From: Novosphingobium capsulatum NBRC 12533
GTDB lineage: Bacteria; Pseudomonadota; Alphaproteobacteria; Sphingomonadales; Sphingomonadaceae
Assembly: GCF_001598375.1 (NCBI RefSeq)
Contig: NZ_BCYV01000025.1
Location: 1-59,579, forward strand
Length of the DNA stretch: 59,579 nt
Direction: 5' to 3'
Part shown: one piece after another, positions 51,972-59,579 of the stretch
Layout: the number at the start of each line of letters is the position of its first letter
Position numbering within the stretch: the stretch's first letter is position 1
Notes under the pieces: model-generated
Database searches by the model: none
What the model was told of the DNA's origin: nothing
Seen by the model: only the letters and a program-made list of their open reading frames with translations
Position numbers and translations under genes: made by a program

Positions 51972-52781
51972 TCAGGCCTTGGCGCGCGCTACGCTGCGCT
52001 TGCGCCGGCCGGCAATGTTGAGCAGTTCTACAAAGACCGAAAAGCCCATCGCGGCATAGATATAGCCCTTGGGAATGTGCACGCCAAAGCCATCGGCCAG
52101 CAGCACGAGCCCGATCATCACCAGGAACGCCAGGGCCAGCATGACGAGCGAGGGATTGCGCTCGATGAAGCGGGCCAGCGGATCGGCTGCCAGCATCATC
52201 AGCGATACGGTGGTGACCACGGCGGCGATCATGATCGCGATCTGATCGGTCATGCCCACGGCGGTGAGGATCGAATCGATCGAAAATACCAGATCGAGCG
52301 CGATGATCTGCGCAATCGTCGCCCCGAAATTCGCCACCACGGCTTGCCCGGCGCTCTTGGCTTCATGGCCCTTGTGGTCGAGCATTTCGCCGCTTGGTTC
52401 GGGATCGAGCGTGTGGTGGATTTCTTTGGTCGCCTTCCACAGCAGGAACAGTCCGCCCGCCACCAGGATCAGGTCGCGGCCCGAAAATGCCGTTTCGAAC
52501 GTGGGCTCGCCATGGGCGCCGGGTGCGCCGCGCAGGCCCAGGTCGAACAGTGGGGTCTGCAAGGTCACGATCCAGCCGATCAGCGACAGCAGCGCCAGCC
52601 GCAGAACCAGCGCCAGCGCCAAGCCGATGCGCCGCGCCCGCGCCTGCTGGTGGGCGGGCAACTTGTTCGAGAGAATCGCGATGAACACCAGGTTGTCGAT
52701 GCCCAAGACGATTTCGAGCAGCACCAGGGTGAGAAACGCAACCCAGGCTTGCGGGTCGGAAAGAAGAGCAACAAGGTCCAT
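51972..52781 (-). CDS. TerC family membrane protein
   Basis: 269 residues with ~7-9 helices. The conserved acidic motifs EIVLGIDNLVFI and DLVFSIDSILTAVG are typical of TerC; the C-terminal region ends in a basic tail. Members are linked to metal (manganese) export and tellurite resistance; the metal cannot be inferred from sequence. No other ter genes are nearby. The start lacks a clear ribosome site. Confidence 0.87.
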   Translation of the reverse strand: MDLVALLSDPQAWVAFLTLVLLEIVLGIDNLVFIAILSNKLPAHQQARARRIGLALALVLRLALLSLIGWIVTLQTPLFDLGLRGAPGAHGEPTFETAFSGRDLILVAGGLFLLWKATKEIHHTLDPEPSGEMLDHKGHEAKSAGQAVVANFGATIAQIIALDLVFSIDSILTAVGMTDQIAIMIAAVVTTVSLMMLAADPLARFIERNPSLVMLALAFLVMIGLVLLADGFGVHIPKGYIYAAMGFSVFVELLNIAGRRKRSVARAKA

Positions 52782-53063
52782 GGCGCGCTTGTGCCGTATC
52801 GTTCAGCCCCCGGCAAGGCGTCAGGGGGCAGCAAAGCGCGGCACTTTTGTCACGAATTGTGGCTGCGAACGATATTTTGCGGTGGAATCACCTGCGCCCG
52901 TCGATTCCGTTCGCGCATCGGCTTTTTCTTCGTTATAGTCCTTGGCGCAATGGAGAGGGCCGGCCCTAAAGCCCGGCACGTTGTCCTTGTCGCGCCCCTG
53001 GTCTCCGCGTCCGGCCAGTGGCGCCAGGAAATTTGGGGCGGATTGTAAGGTTTATTGGGTTTT
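52782..53063 (+). promoter_or_regulatory. Upstream region of the cold-shock gene
   Basis: About 280 bases without a gene. Cold-shock genes often have long untranslated leaders that control translation; this length is compatible, but I cannot identify a conserved cold-box or fold it reliably. TTATAGT near 52933 is a candidate -10. An unusual feature is the ribosome site (AAGG) lying 13-14 bases before the chosen ATG. Confidence 0.35.
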
Positions 53064-53840
53064 ATGGGTTTTGACAGAGGGCGGCGTGGTCGCGGACGCG
53101 ACAAGCGCGACGGTTTCGGCGACGACGGTTTCGATCCCTACGGCGGCGGTGGCGGTTTTGGCGGTGGCTACGATCGCGGCGGCTTCGGCGGCGGTGACCG
53201 TGGTGGCTTTGGCGGCGGCAATCGCGGCGGCGGCTTCGGCGGCGGCGACCGTGGTGGCTTCGGCGGCGGTGATCGCGGCGGCTTCGGCGGCGGCAATCGC
53301 GGCGGCGGCGGTGGTGGCGGCTTCGGCGGCCCGCGTGGCGGCGGCATGCCTGCACAGGTTGTCGGCACCGGCAAGGGCGTCGTCAAGTTCTTCAACGGCC
53401 AGAAGGGCTTCGGCTTCATTCAGCGCGAAGACGGCGGTGAAGACGTGTTCGTCCACATCAGCGCCGTGGAACGTGCCGGCCTCGAAGGCCTGGCCGAAGG
53501 CCAGACGCTGGAATTCAACCTGGTTGATCGTGGTGGCAAGGTTTCTGCCGCTGACCTTCAGGTTGTTGGCGATGTCATCCCCGTGGCGGCCAAGCCCGCA
53601 GCCCCGCAGCGCCAGCTGACCGGTGAAAAGGCCACTGGCACGGTCAAGTTCTTCAACGGCATGAAGGGCTTCGGCTTCATCACCCGTGATGACGGCCAGC
53701 CCGACGCGTTCGTGCACATCAGTGCCGTTGAACGTTCCGGCATGCGCGAGCTCAACGAAGGCGACAAGCTGGAGTTCGACCTCGAAGTTGATCGACGAGG
53801 CAAGTACTCGGCGGTCAACCTGGTGCCGCGCCAGGATTGA
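53064..53840 (+). CDS. Double cold-shock-domain protein with Gly/Arg-rich N-terminus
   Basis: 258 residues. The first ~95 residues are a low-complexity region of GGFGGGDRGG-type repeats, basic at its start (DRGRRGRGRDKRD). Two cold-shock domains follow, each with RNP motifs: KGFGFIQ and VFVHIS (first), KGFGFITR and AFVHIS (second). It should bind single-stranded RNA or DNA and act as an RNA chaperone. Double CSD proteins are known in alphaproteobacteria; the Gly/Arg tail suggests RNA binding or phase separation (inference). A TTG 9 bases upstream is an alternative start. Confidence 0.92.
   Translation: MGFDRGRRGRGRDKRDGFGDDGFDPYGGGGGFGGGYDRGGFGGGDRGGFGGGNRGGGFGGGDRGGFGGGDRGGFGGGNRGGGGGGGFGGPRGGGMPAQVVGTGKGVVKFFNGQKGFGFIQREDGGEDVFVHISAVERAGLEGLAEGQTLEFNLVDRGGKVSAADLQVVGDVIPVAAKPAAPQRQLTGEKATGTVKFFNGMKGFGFITRDDGQPDAFVHISAVERSGMRELNEGDKLEFDLEVDRRGKYSAVNLVPRQD
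53147..53345 (+). repeat. Imperfect GGNGGC-rich repeat encoding GGFGGGDRGG-type units
   Basis: A tandem array of ~24-33-base units encoding GGFGGG(D/N)RGG peptides inside the cold-shock gene. Unit length varies and phase stays in frame, so repeat number can change without a frameshift. It is a coding repeat, not a CRISPR or transposon. Confidence 0.75.
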
Positions 53841-53853
53841 TCCCGGCCGCATT

Positions 53854-53881
53854 GCCCCTCGGGTCTGTGAGACCCAGGGGC
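53854..53881 (+). terminator. Hairpin after the cold-shock gene (first)
   Basis: Stem GCCCCT/GGGGC and GGGTCT/AGACCC with one bulge and a 3-base loop, ~14 bases after the stop. No T-tract follows, so it may stabilise the mRNA end rather than terminate. Confidence 0.45.
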
Positions 53882-53903
53882 CTTGCATCACCACATACGC
53901 GTG

Positions 53904-53939
53904 CAAATGGCGGTCCGCTGGGCCGCCATTTGTCGTTTT
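53904..53939 (+). terminator. Terminator between the cold-shock gene and argD
   Basis: Perfect 10-bp stem CAAATGGCGG/CCGCCATTTG with a 9-base loop, followed by TCGTTTTG. It likely ends the cold-shock transcript before the argD promoter. Confidence 0.6.
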
Positions 53940-53994
53940 GCAGCCATCCCCGTTCCAAACACCTTTATCCTTGGAAACTACAGGAGCATTGCCC

Positions 53995-55191
53995 ATGTCC
54001 ATCACCCCGCTCATGCCCGTCTATCCCCGGTGTGGCGTGCGTCCGGTGCGCGGCGAACACTGCCACCTGATTTCCGAGGACGGCACGCGCTATCTCGATT
54101 TCGCCAGCGGCATCGCGGTCAATCTGCTGGGCCATTCGCACCCGCACCTGATCGGCGCGATCCAGCGCCAGGCCGAAACGCTGATGCACGTGTCCAATCT
54201 CTATGGCAGCCCCCAGGGCGAGGCGCTGGCGCAGCGCCTGGTCGACATGACCTTTGCCGATACGGTGTTCTTCACCAATTCCGGGGCCGAGGCGGTGGAA
54301 TGCGCGATCAAGACCGCGCGCGCCTATCACCAGTATCACGGCCAGGCCCCGGAACGGTTCGAGATCATCACCTATCGCAATGCCTTCCACGGCCGCACGA
54401 TGGGCACGATCAGCGCGTCCGATCAGGAAAAGATGCACAAGGGCTTCCTGCCCATCCTGCCCGGTTTCCATTATGTCGATTTCAACGATCTGGAAGCGAC
54501 CAAGGCGCTGATCGGCCCGCATACCGCCGGCATCCTGGTCGAGCCGATCCAGGGCGAAGGCGGGATTCGGGAAGGCAGCGAAGAGTTCATCAAGGGCCTG
54601 CGCGCGCTGTGTGACGAGCATGGCCTGCTGCTGATCTTTGACGAGGTGCAGTGCGGCGTGGCGCGCAGCGGCACCATGTTCGCCTATGAACAGTATGGCG
54701 TAGCGCCCGATGTCATGGCGATTGCCAAGGGCATTGGCGGCGGCTTCCCGCTTGGCGCCTGCCTCGCTACCGAAACGGCGGCACGCGGCATGGTGTTTGG
54801 CACCCACGGCAGCACCTATGGCGGCAATCCGCTGGCCATGGCGGCCGGCAATGCCGTGCTCGATGTCGTCGCCACTCCCGAATTTCTTGCCCAGGTGCGC
54901 GCCACCGGCGATCGCCTCAAGGCGCGGCTCGAACAGTTCATCGGCAACTATCCCGACCTGTTCGAACTGGTCCGCGGCAAGGGGCTGATGCTGGGGGTGA
55001 AGTGCAAGGTCGAGCCGCGCCCGTTCGTGGCCCACATGCGCGACAATCACCAGCTTCTGGCCGTGGCCGCTGGCGACATGACGTTCCGCGTCCTGCCGCC
55101 GCTGGTGATCGACGACAGCCACATCGATGAATTCATGGACAAGCTTTCGGCCGCCGCGGCCAGCTATGTTCCTCCGGCTCCTGCGGCGTGA
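53995..55191 (+). CDS. argD: Acetylornithine/succinylornithine aminotransferase
   Basis: 398 residues from an ATG with AGGAG ~8 bases upstream. PLP-dependent transamination in arginine synthesis (N-acetylglutamate semialdehyde to N-acetylornithine). Motifs: TRYLDFASGIAVNLLGHSHPHL, FFTNSGAEAVE, the Asp of LIFDEVQCG and the PLP Lys245 in AIAKGIGGGFPLGAC. argF follows after 10 bases and hslO later, the typical alphaproteobacterial order. Confidence 0.93.
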   Translation: MSITPLMPVYPRCGVRPVRGEHCHLISEDGTRYLDFASGIAVNLLGHSHPHLIGAIQRQAETLMHVSNLYGSPQGEALAQRLVDMTFADTVFFTNSGAEAVECAIKTARAYHQYHGQAPERFEIITYRNAFHGRTMGTISASDQEKMHKGFLPILPGFHYVDFNDLEATKALIGPHTAGILVEPIQGEGGIREGSEEFIKGLRALCDEHGLLLIFDEVQCGVARSGTMFAYEQYGVAPDVMAIAKGIGGGFPLGACLATETAARGMVFGTHGSTYGGNPLAMAAGNAVLDVVATPEFLAQVRATGDRLKARLEQFIGNYPDLFELVRGKGLMLGVKCKVEPRPFVAHMRDNHQLLAVAAGDMTFRVLPPLVIDDSHIDEFMDKLSAAAASYVPPAPAA

Positions 55192-55201
55192 GACAGCGGT
55201 A

Positions 55202-56128
55202 ATGATCAGGCATTTCCTCAATCTTTCCGATGCCGGCGGTGATGCGGTCGCCGCGATGCTGGCCGACGCGATTGATCGCAAGGCTGCCCGCGCGGCCTGG
55301 CCCAAGGGCCGCGTCGATGCCGATGCTCCCCTGGCCGGTCATATCCTGGCGATGGTGTTCGAAAAGAATTCCACCCGCACGCGTGTGTCGTTCGACGTGG
55401 CGATGCGCCAACTCGGCGGCTCGGCGCTGATTCTCGATGCCGGCAATACCCAACTGGGCCGGGGCGAAACCATCGCCGATACCGCGCGCGTGCTCAGCCG
55501 CATGGCCGATGCCATCATGCTGCGCACCGACGATCACGCCAAGGTCGAGGAACTGGCCCACTATGCCAGCGTTCCGGTAATCAATGGGCTCACCGATCTT
55601 TCCCACCCCTGCCAGATCATGGCCGATCTGTTGACCGTGATCGAACATGGCAAGGCGCTGCCCGGCCTTACCGTGGCCTGGCTGGGCGACGGCAACAACG
55701 TGCTCAACTCGATCGTTGAGGCGGCCGGGCTGATGAAGTTCAACGTGCGCATCGGCGTGCCCGAGGGCTATGATTGCGACGCCGGCTTCATTACCCGCGC
55801 CCAGGCACAAGGCGCAGCCATCAGCGTGCATCGCGACGCGGCAGAGGCCGTGGCCGGGGCCGATGTGGTGGTCACCGATACGTGGATTTCGATGGGCCAG
55901 GCTCACGCGGAAGCCAAGCTGGCGGCGATGGCGCCGTTCCAGGTGGACGAGGCGCTGATGGCCCGTGCCAAGGGCGATGCGCTGTTCCTGCACTGCCTGC
56001 CGGCTCATCGCAACGAAGAAGTCACCGACGCCGTGATCGACGGGCCGCGTTCGGTAGTGTGGGACGAAGCGGAAAATCGCATTCACGCCCAGAAATCCGT
56101 TCTGCGCTGGGTCTTTGGCCAGATCTGA
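55202..56128 (+). CDS. argF: Ornithine carbamoyltransferase
   Basis: 308 residues. Joins carbamoyl phosphate and ornithine to citrulline. Carbamoyl-phosphate loop EKNSTRTRVSF (STRTR ~57-61), DLSHPCQIMADL, WLGDGNNVLNS, TDTWISMG and the C-terminal FLHCLPAHRNEEV are all diagnostic. Likely co-transcribed with argD. Confidence 0.96.
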   Translation: MIRHFLNLSDAGGDAVAAMLADAIDRKAARAAWPKGRVDADAPLAGHILAMVFEKNSTRTRVSFDVAMRQLGGSALILDAGNTQLGRGETIADTARVLSRMADAIMLRTDDHAKVEELAHYASVPVINGLTDLSHPCQIMADLLTVIEHGKALPGLTVAWLGDGNNVLNSIVEAAGLMKFNVRIGVPEGYDCDAGFITRAQAQGAAISVHRDAAEAVAGADVVVTDTWISMGQAHAEAKLAAMAPFQVDEALMARAKGDALFLHCLPAHRNEEVTDAVIDGPRSVVWDEAENRIHAQKSVLRWVFGQI

Positions 56129-56158
56129 CCAGCGCGTCTTGTACAAACGAAAGCTTCC

Positions 56159-57055
56159 ATGACTGACCAAGCCGAAACCGGATTTGACCAGGTATTGCAG
56201 TTCACCGTCCCTGGGCGCGATGCCCGGGGGCGGGTAGTGCGCTTGGGGCCGGTGCTCGATACCGTGCTTTCCGCCCATGCCTATCCGGCGCCGATCCGCA
56301 ACCTGCTGGCCGAAGCGCTGACCCTGACCGCGCTGCTCGGCGCGCTGCTCAAGGACGACGACGGCCAGCTGACCATGCAGGCGCAGACCCAGGATGGCGT
56401 GGTCGATCTGCTGGTATGCGATTATCGCGGCGGCGAATTGCGCGGCTATGTTCGCCACGATCGTGCGCGGCTGGACGAGCTGGGGCCGCATCCCTCGCTG
56501 CATGCGCTGTTCGGCGATGGTTACCTGGCGATCACGTTTGATCTGGCCAGCAGTGATCAGCGCTATCAGGGCATTGTTCCGCTCGAAGGGGATTGCCTGG
56601 CGCGCGCCTGCGAAAGCTATTTCTTCCAGTCGGAACAGGTGCCTACGCTGATCCGGGTAGGGGTGCATGCGGAAAACGGCCGCACCGTGGCGGGCGCCTT
56701 GCTGGTGCAGCACTTGCCCGATGGCGAGGAGGGGCGCGAGCGCCTGCACGCGCGGCTCGATCACCCGGAATGGGAACATGTCGCCGCGCTGGCCGGTTCC
56801 CTTACCGATGAAGAGCTCACCGATCCGCAGCTCGGGCTGGAAAGCCTGGTGTGGCGCCTGTTTCACGAGGAAAGCGAAGTACGTGTTGCCCAGGGCCATC
56901 CGCTCACGCGGGGGTGCCGCTGCACGGCCGAGCATTATCGCGATCTGCTGGCCCGCTTTGGTGCGGAACAGCGCGCGGAAATGGCCAACGACGATGGTCT
57001 TATCGTCGTCGATTGCGCGTTCTGCTCGAAAGAGTTTCCGCTTCGTTTCGATTGA
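56159..57055 (+). CDS. hslO: Redox-regulated chaperone Hsp33
   Basis: 298 residues. Holds unfolding proteins under oxidative stress when its zinc-bound Cys residues oxidise. Cys pairs GCRC and DCAFCSKEF at the C-terminus are the zinc switch; ESYFFQSEQVPTLIRVGV is a core motif. It starts 30 bases after argF. Confidence 0.94.
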   Translation: MTDQAETGFDQVLQFTVPGRDARGRVVRLGPVLDTVLSAHAYPAPIRNLLAEALTLTALLGALLKDDDGQLTMQAQTQDGVVDLLVCDYRGGELRGYVRHDRARLDELGPHPSLHALFGDGYLAITFDLASSDQRYQGIVPLEGDCLARACESYFFQSEQVPTLIRVGVHAENGRTVAGALLVQHLPDGEEGRERLHARLDHPEWEHVAALAGSLTDEELTDPQLGLESLVWRLFHEESEVRVAQGHPLTRGCRCTAEHYRDLLARFGAEQRAEMANDDGLIVVDCAFCSKEFPLRFD

Positions 57056-57151
57056 CGGCCGCTGCCGACCGGAGGTCTTCAATCGCACCAGCATCGCAGC
57101 TATATTGCCAAGGGCTGCCGCAGCCTGTGCGGCAGGGTTGGAGGGTGGTTG

Positions 57152-57580
57152 ATGACGTATCGTAACGCGCTGCGCCGCGCCCTCGCTGCGGTGATCGTCC
57201 TGCCGGCATTGGCTTGGGTCGCCCCCGCCGATGCCGAAAGGGCGCCGGCCACTCTTGCGATGCTCGATCGCATCGCGCCGGGCCAATGGCAGGTCCACGC
57301 GCGCGAGGCTGGCGGATTTGAGGGCCGGCTGTGCCTCGCTGAAGGGCGCCCGCTGATCCAGCTACGCCATCCGGGGCAGGCTTGCCGCCAGTTCGTGGTG
57401 CAGGACGAAGCCAACGCCATTTCCGTCAGCTATGTCTGCGGGCAGGCCGGCTCGGGCTTGACACGCATCCGCTATGAAAACGAGCAACTGCTGCAGATCG
57501 AGGCGCAGGGCATCGCCAAGGGACTGCCTTTTTCCTTCAACGCCGAAGCGCGGCGCCTGGGCAACTGCACCACGCGCTGA
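57152..57580 (+). CDS. DUF3617-like small secreted protein
   Basis: 142 residues, with GGAGGG ~6 bases before the ATG. A signal peptide (YRNALRRALAAVIVLPALAWVAPADA) is followed by a short domain: APGQWQVHAREAG, LCLAEGRPLIQLRHPGQAC, SVSYVCGQAGSGLTRIRYEN. This matches the DUF3617-type small secreted family, with conserved Cys pairs. No function is known to me. Confidence 0.65.
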   Translation: MTYRNALRRALAAVIVLPALAWVAPADAERAPATLAMLDRIAPGQWQVHAREAGGFEGRLCLAEGRPLIQLRHPGQACRQFVVQDEANAISVSYVCGQAGSGLTRIRYENEQLLQIEAQGIAKGLPFSFNAEARRLGNCTTR

Positions 57581-57641
57581 TCACGCTGCGAACGCCCGGC
57601 TGGGGGTTGCCTGTGCCGGGCGAGGGGGCTAGCCCCGTAGC

Positions 57642-58355
57642 ATGACTGATACCCAATTGTCTTCTTCGTCCGGCGCGGAATCGGCGCCGCTGGCGGTTGT
57701 CCTGCTTTCCGGCGGGCTTGATTCCATGGTCTGCGCCGCGCTGGCGCAAGAGCAGGGCTTCCGTGTCCTGGCCCTCACCATCGATTACAACCAGCGCCAT
57801 CGCGTGGAACTGGATGCTGCGCGGGTGATCGCGGCGCGCCTGCAGGTTGAGCGTCATGTCATCCTGCCGCTCGATCTGCGCCAGTTCGGTGGATCGGCGC
57901 TGACCGACGCGATCGACGTGCCCAAGGATGGGCTGACCGACGATATCCCGATCACCTATGTGCCGGCGCGCAACCTGGTGTTCCTCTCCCTCGCACTTGC
58001 CTGGGCAGAGGCGGCAGGGGCGAACGCGCTGTTTATCGGCGTCAACGCGCTGGATTATTCCGGCTACCCCGACTGCCGCCCGGAATTCATCCATGGGTTC
58101 GAAGGGCTCGCCCGCGTTGCCACTAAGGTCGGCAGCCAGGGTGGCACGGTAACCGTGCACGCGCCGCTGCAACACCTCAAGAAGTCAGAAATTGCCCAGG
58201 AAGCGGCCCGGCTGGGCCTCGATGCCGGGGAAAGCTGGTCGTGCTATGATCCGCTGCCCGATGGCCGGGCTTGTGGGGAATGCGACAGTTGCCGTTTGCG
58301 CAAGGCCGGCTTCGCCGAAGCGGGCCTGACCGATGGAACGCGCTACGGCGCCTGA
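57642..58355 (+). CDS. queC: 7-cyano-7-deazaguanine synthase
   Basis: 237 residues. Makes preQ0, the precursor of queuosine in tRNA, from carboxydeazaguanine with ATP. PP-loop VVLLSGGLDSMVC (~20), the conserved ALTIDYNQRHRVEL, YVPARNLVFLSLALAWAE and the zinc Cys cluster SWSCYDPLPDGRACGECDSC. No other que genes are adjacent in the window. Confidence 0.95.
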   Translation: MTDTQLSSSSGAESAPLAVVLLSGGLDSMVCAALAQEQGFRVLALTIDYNQRHRVELDAARVIAARLQVERHVILPLDLRQFGGSALTDAIDVPKDGLTDDIPITYVPARNLVFLSLALAWAEAAGANALFIGVNALDYSGYPDCRPEFIHGFEGLARVATKVGSQGGTVTVHAPLQHLKKSEIAQEAARLGLDAGESWSCYDPLPDGRACGECDSCRLRKAGFAEAGLTDGTRYGA

Positions 58356-58383
58356 GCGCCCGGCCTAGTTGGACCGACACGGC

Positions 58384-58418
58384 AAGGGGACGAGCAGGCA
58401 GGCCCTGCTCGTCCCCTT
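58384..58418. terminator. Hairpin between queC and sodC
   Basis: A 15-bp perfect stem AAGGGGACGAGCAGG/CCTGCTCGTCCCCTT with a 5-base loop between two convergent genes. No strong T-tract follows, but the position and stability favour a shared terminator. Confidence 0.65.
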
Positions 58419-58437
58419 CGTTCATTCAGGTGCTGTA

Positions 58438-59037
58438 TTACTGGCGAACGAACACGCCGCAGGCGAGGCGCGCGCCGCTGTTGCCGCTTGGATCGGTCTT
58501 GTAATCGTCGGGTGCGGCATGGATGACCAGCGCCGTGCCATCGGCATCGAACAGCGCCGGGCCGGTCATGTCGGCGCCGCCGCGCAGGGCAAAGTCCAGT
58601 GCCCCGGTTCCGTCGGCTCCCACGGTCAGGTTGGTAAGGTCACCCAGGTGCGCCCCGGCGGGGTTTTCCGCGCCATGCTGGTGGCCATCGGGATTGAGAT
58701 GCCCACCCGCAGTGGTGAAGCCGGGCGCATCGCACTTGCCTACGGTATGCAGGTGAATGCCGTGGACGCCGGGCGGCAGGCCCTTGGCGTCGACGTGGAC
58801 ACGGAACCCGTCAGGACCCTGGAGCAGTTCGGCGGTGCCCGCGCTGGCGCCGCTGGCCAGCATCAGCGTGGCATTGGCCACGACTTGTGCCTTGGGCATC
58901 GGGGCGCTGTGCATGCCCGCCATGCTGCCGTCGCCACAGGCAGTCAGCGCAATCGGCAGGGCAAGCGAGACGATCGCGCGCGGCGCGAAGGTGGTTACGG
59001 TACGGCGCAGGCGAGAGGACAGAAGCGGGGAAGGCAT
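58438..59037 (-). CDS. sodC: Copper-zinc superoxide dismutase (lipoprotein type)
   Basis: 199 residues. The signal peptide ends in a lipobox (LTACGDG), suggesting membrane anchoring. Cu/Zn ligands: HGIHLHTVGKCDAPGF (first His pair and Cys), GGHLNPDGHQHG (His cluster) and the later IHAAPDDYKTDPSGNSGARLACGV with catalytic Arg and Cys. GGAG lies ~8 bases upstream. Removes periplasmic superoxide. Confidence 0.93.
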   Translation of the reverse strand: MPSPLLSSRLRRTVTTFAPRAIVSLALPIALTACGDGSMAGMHSAPMPKAQVVANATLMLASGASAGTAELLQGPDGFRVHVDAKGLPPGVHGIHLHTVGKCDAPGFTTAGGHLNPDGHQHGAENPAGAHLGDLTNLTVGADGTGALDFALRGGADMTGPALFDADGTALVIHAAPDDYKTDPSGNSGARLACGVFVRQ

Positions 59038-59110
59038 GGTGGGATCTCCGTGGCTTATGCCGCCATCAAGGCTGGGGCCGATACGCGGCGTATCGTATGT
59101 CGCAACAACG

Positions 59111-59138
59111 AAAAAGGGGCCGGATTGCTCCGGCCCCT
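59111..59138 (-). terminator. Terminator of the OmpA-family gene
   Basis: Minus-strand stem GGGGCCGGA/TCCGGCCCC with a 4-base loop followed by TTTTT, ~50 bases after the stop. A second GC hairpin (CGGCCCCG/CGGGGCCG, 59163-59186) lies just past the stop codon. Confidence 0.75.
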
Positions 59139-59189
59139 CGTTCGTATTGGGTCTTCATGACCGGCCCCGTTTGACCGGGGCCGTGCCAC

Positions 59190-59579
59190 TTAGTTGCCCG
59201 AACCCGGACCGTACGTGATTTCCACGCGACGGTTCTGCAGTTCACGCACGCCGTCGGCGGTCGGAACGCGCGGGTTGGCTTCACCGAAGGCCTGGCTGGT
59301 GATCGTCGAGGCCGGGATGCCGTGCGACGTCAGGTAAGCCTGGACCGAGGAGTTACGACGTGCAGACAGGCCAAGGTTGTACTTGGGCGAGCCCGAACGG
59401 TCGGTGTAGCCGGCCAGCATGATCGGAACAGTCTGGCAGTTGCCATACTGGGTGATCGCGTTGTCGAGAATGGTCGCCGCTTCAGGCGTGATGTCCGACT
59501 TGTTCCAGTCGAAGAACACGATGTACGGGCCCTTGTTGCACACCGGCGGCGGCGGAGGCGGCGGCGGTGGCGGGGGGGG
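59190..59579 (-). CDS. OmpA-family outer membrane protein, partial (5' end outside window)
   Basis: Only the C-terminal part is present; the start lies beyond the right edge. A Pro-rich linker precedes VCNKGPYIVFFDWNKSDIT, then the peptidoglycan-binding domain with GYTDRSGSPKYNLGLSARR and LQNRRVEITYG. This is the OmpA C-terminal domain that contacts peptidoglycan; the N-terminal barrel is not seen. A terminator follows. Confidence 0.9.
   Translation of the reverse strand, partial: PPPPPPPPPPPPVCNKGPYIVFFDWNKSDITPEAATILDNAITQYGNCQTVPIMLAGYTDRSGSPKYNLGLSARRNSSVQAYLTSHGIPASTITSQAFGEANPRVPTADGVRELQNRRVEITYGPGSGN

Noticed and set aside
53147..53345. Tandem repeats as a CRISPR array
   Set aside because: The repeats are in-frame coding sequence for Gly-rich peptides with no unique spacers.

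Overview
The window reads as a chromosomal segment of a GC-rich alphaproteobacterium of the order Sphingomonadales, most like Novosphingobium or Sphingomonas. The evidence is a PhoK-type alkaline phosphatase, an OprB-family porin, a double cold-shock-domain protein with a Gly/Arg-rich N-terminus, an argD-argF-hslO run, GyrB ending just before a small conserved gene, and uniform GC-rich codon use. No 16S rRNA is present, so the genus is an inference.

Layout. (1) Bases 1-5.7 kb: the packaging and head module of a short-tailed (P22/BPP-1-like) prophage on the minus strand, in the order wHTH protein, terS, terL, terminator, small Cys-start protein, portal, Bbp19-like protein, scaffold/protease, major capsid (cut by the window edge). 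Three copies of the palindrome AGGAAAAATCCT mark its upstream control region. (2) 6-8 kb: a small unknown gene, an NTF2-like protein and an HD-GYP c-di-GMP phosphodiesterase. (3) 8.2-13 kb: a choline-to-glycine-betaine operon (betB, betA, APC permease). (4) 13-16.5 kb: three genes that together could make CDP-inositol and an inositol phospholipid (CDP-alcohol transferase, myo-inositol-3-phosphate synthase, nucleotidyltransferase), preceded by an RcnR/FrmR/CsoR-family repressor with a clear operator. (5) 16.8-21.4 kb: an OprB porin, an ABC permease fused as a tandem pair, and an ATPase with an AAA-associated C-terminus. No substrate-binding protein is visible. (6) 21.5-28 kb: tRNA-Gly(CCC), a DsbD-type thiol transporter, PhoK-like phosphatase, UbiH-family hydroxylase and WecB epimerase. 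(7) 28.2-29.7 kb: a lower-GC acyltransferase-3 gene (probably acquired) and a gene-poor stretch. (8) 29.8-47.6 kb: katG, nitronate monooxygenase, MFS transporter, HNH nuclease, M20 peptidase, gyrB, agmatine deiminase, M28 peptidase, glnE, bcp, DUF455 and M23 peptidase. (9) 47.6-59.6 kb: galU, murA, a PEP-CTERM protein, a TIGR01244 protein, TerC, cold-shock protein, argD-argF-hslO, queC, sodC and the C-terminal part of an OmpA-type porin.

Most of the window is ordinary housekeeping. The parts that deserve attention are the repressor, porin and transporter group together with the adjoining CDP-inositol genes (13-21.4 kb), and the prophage control region with its repeated palindrome. Functions are assigned from motifs and remembered family features only; no database search was run.
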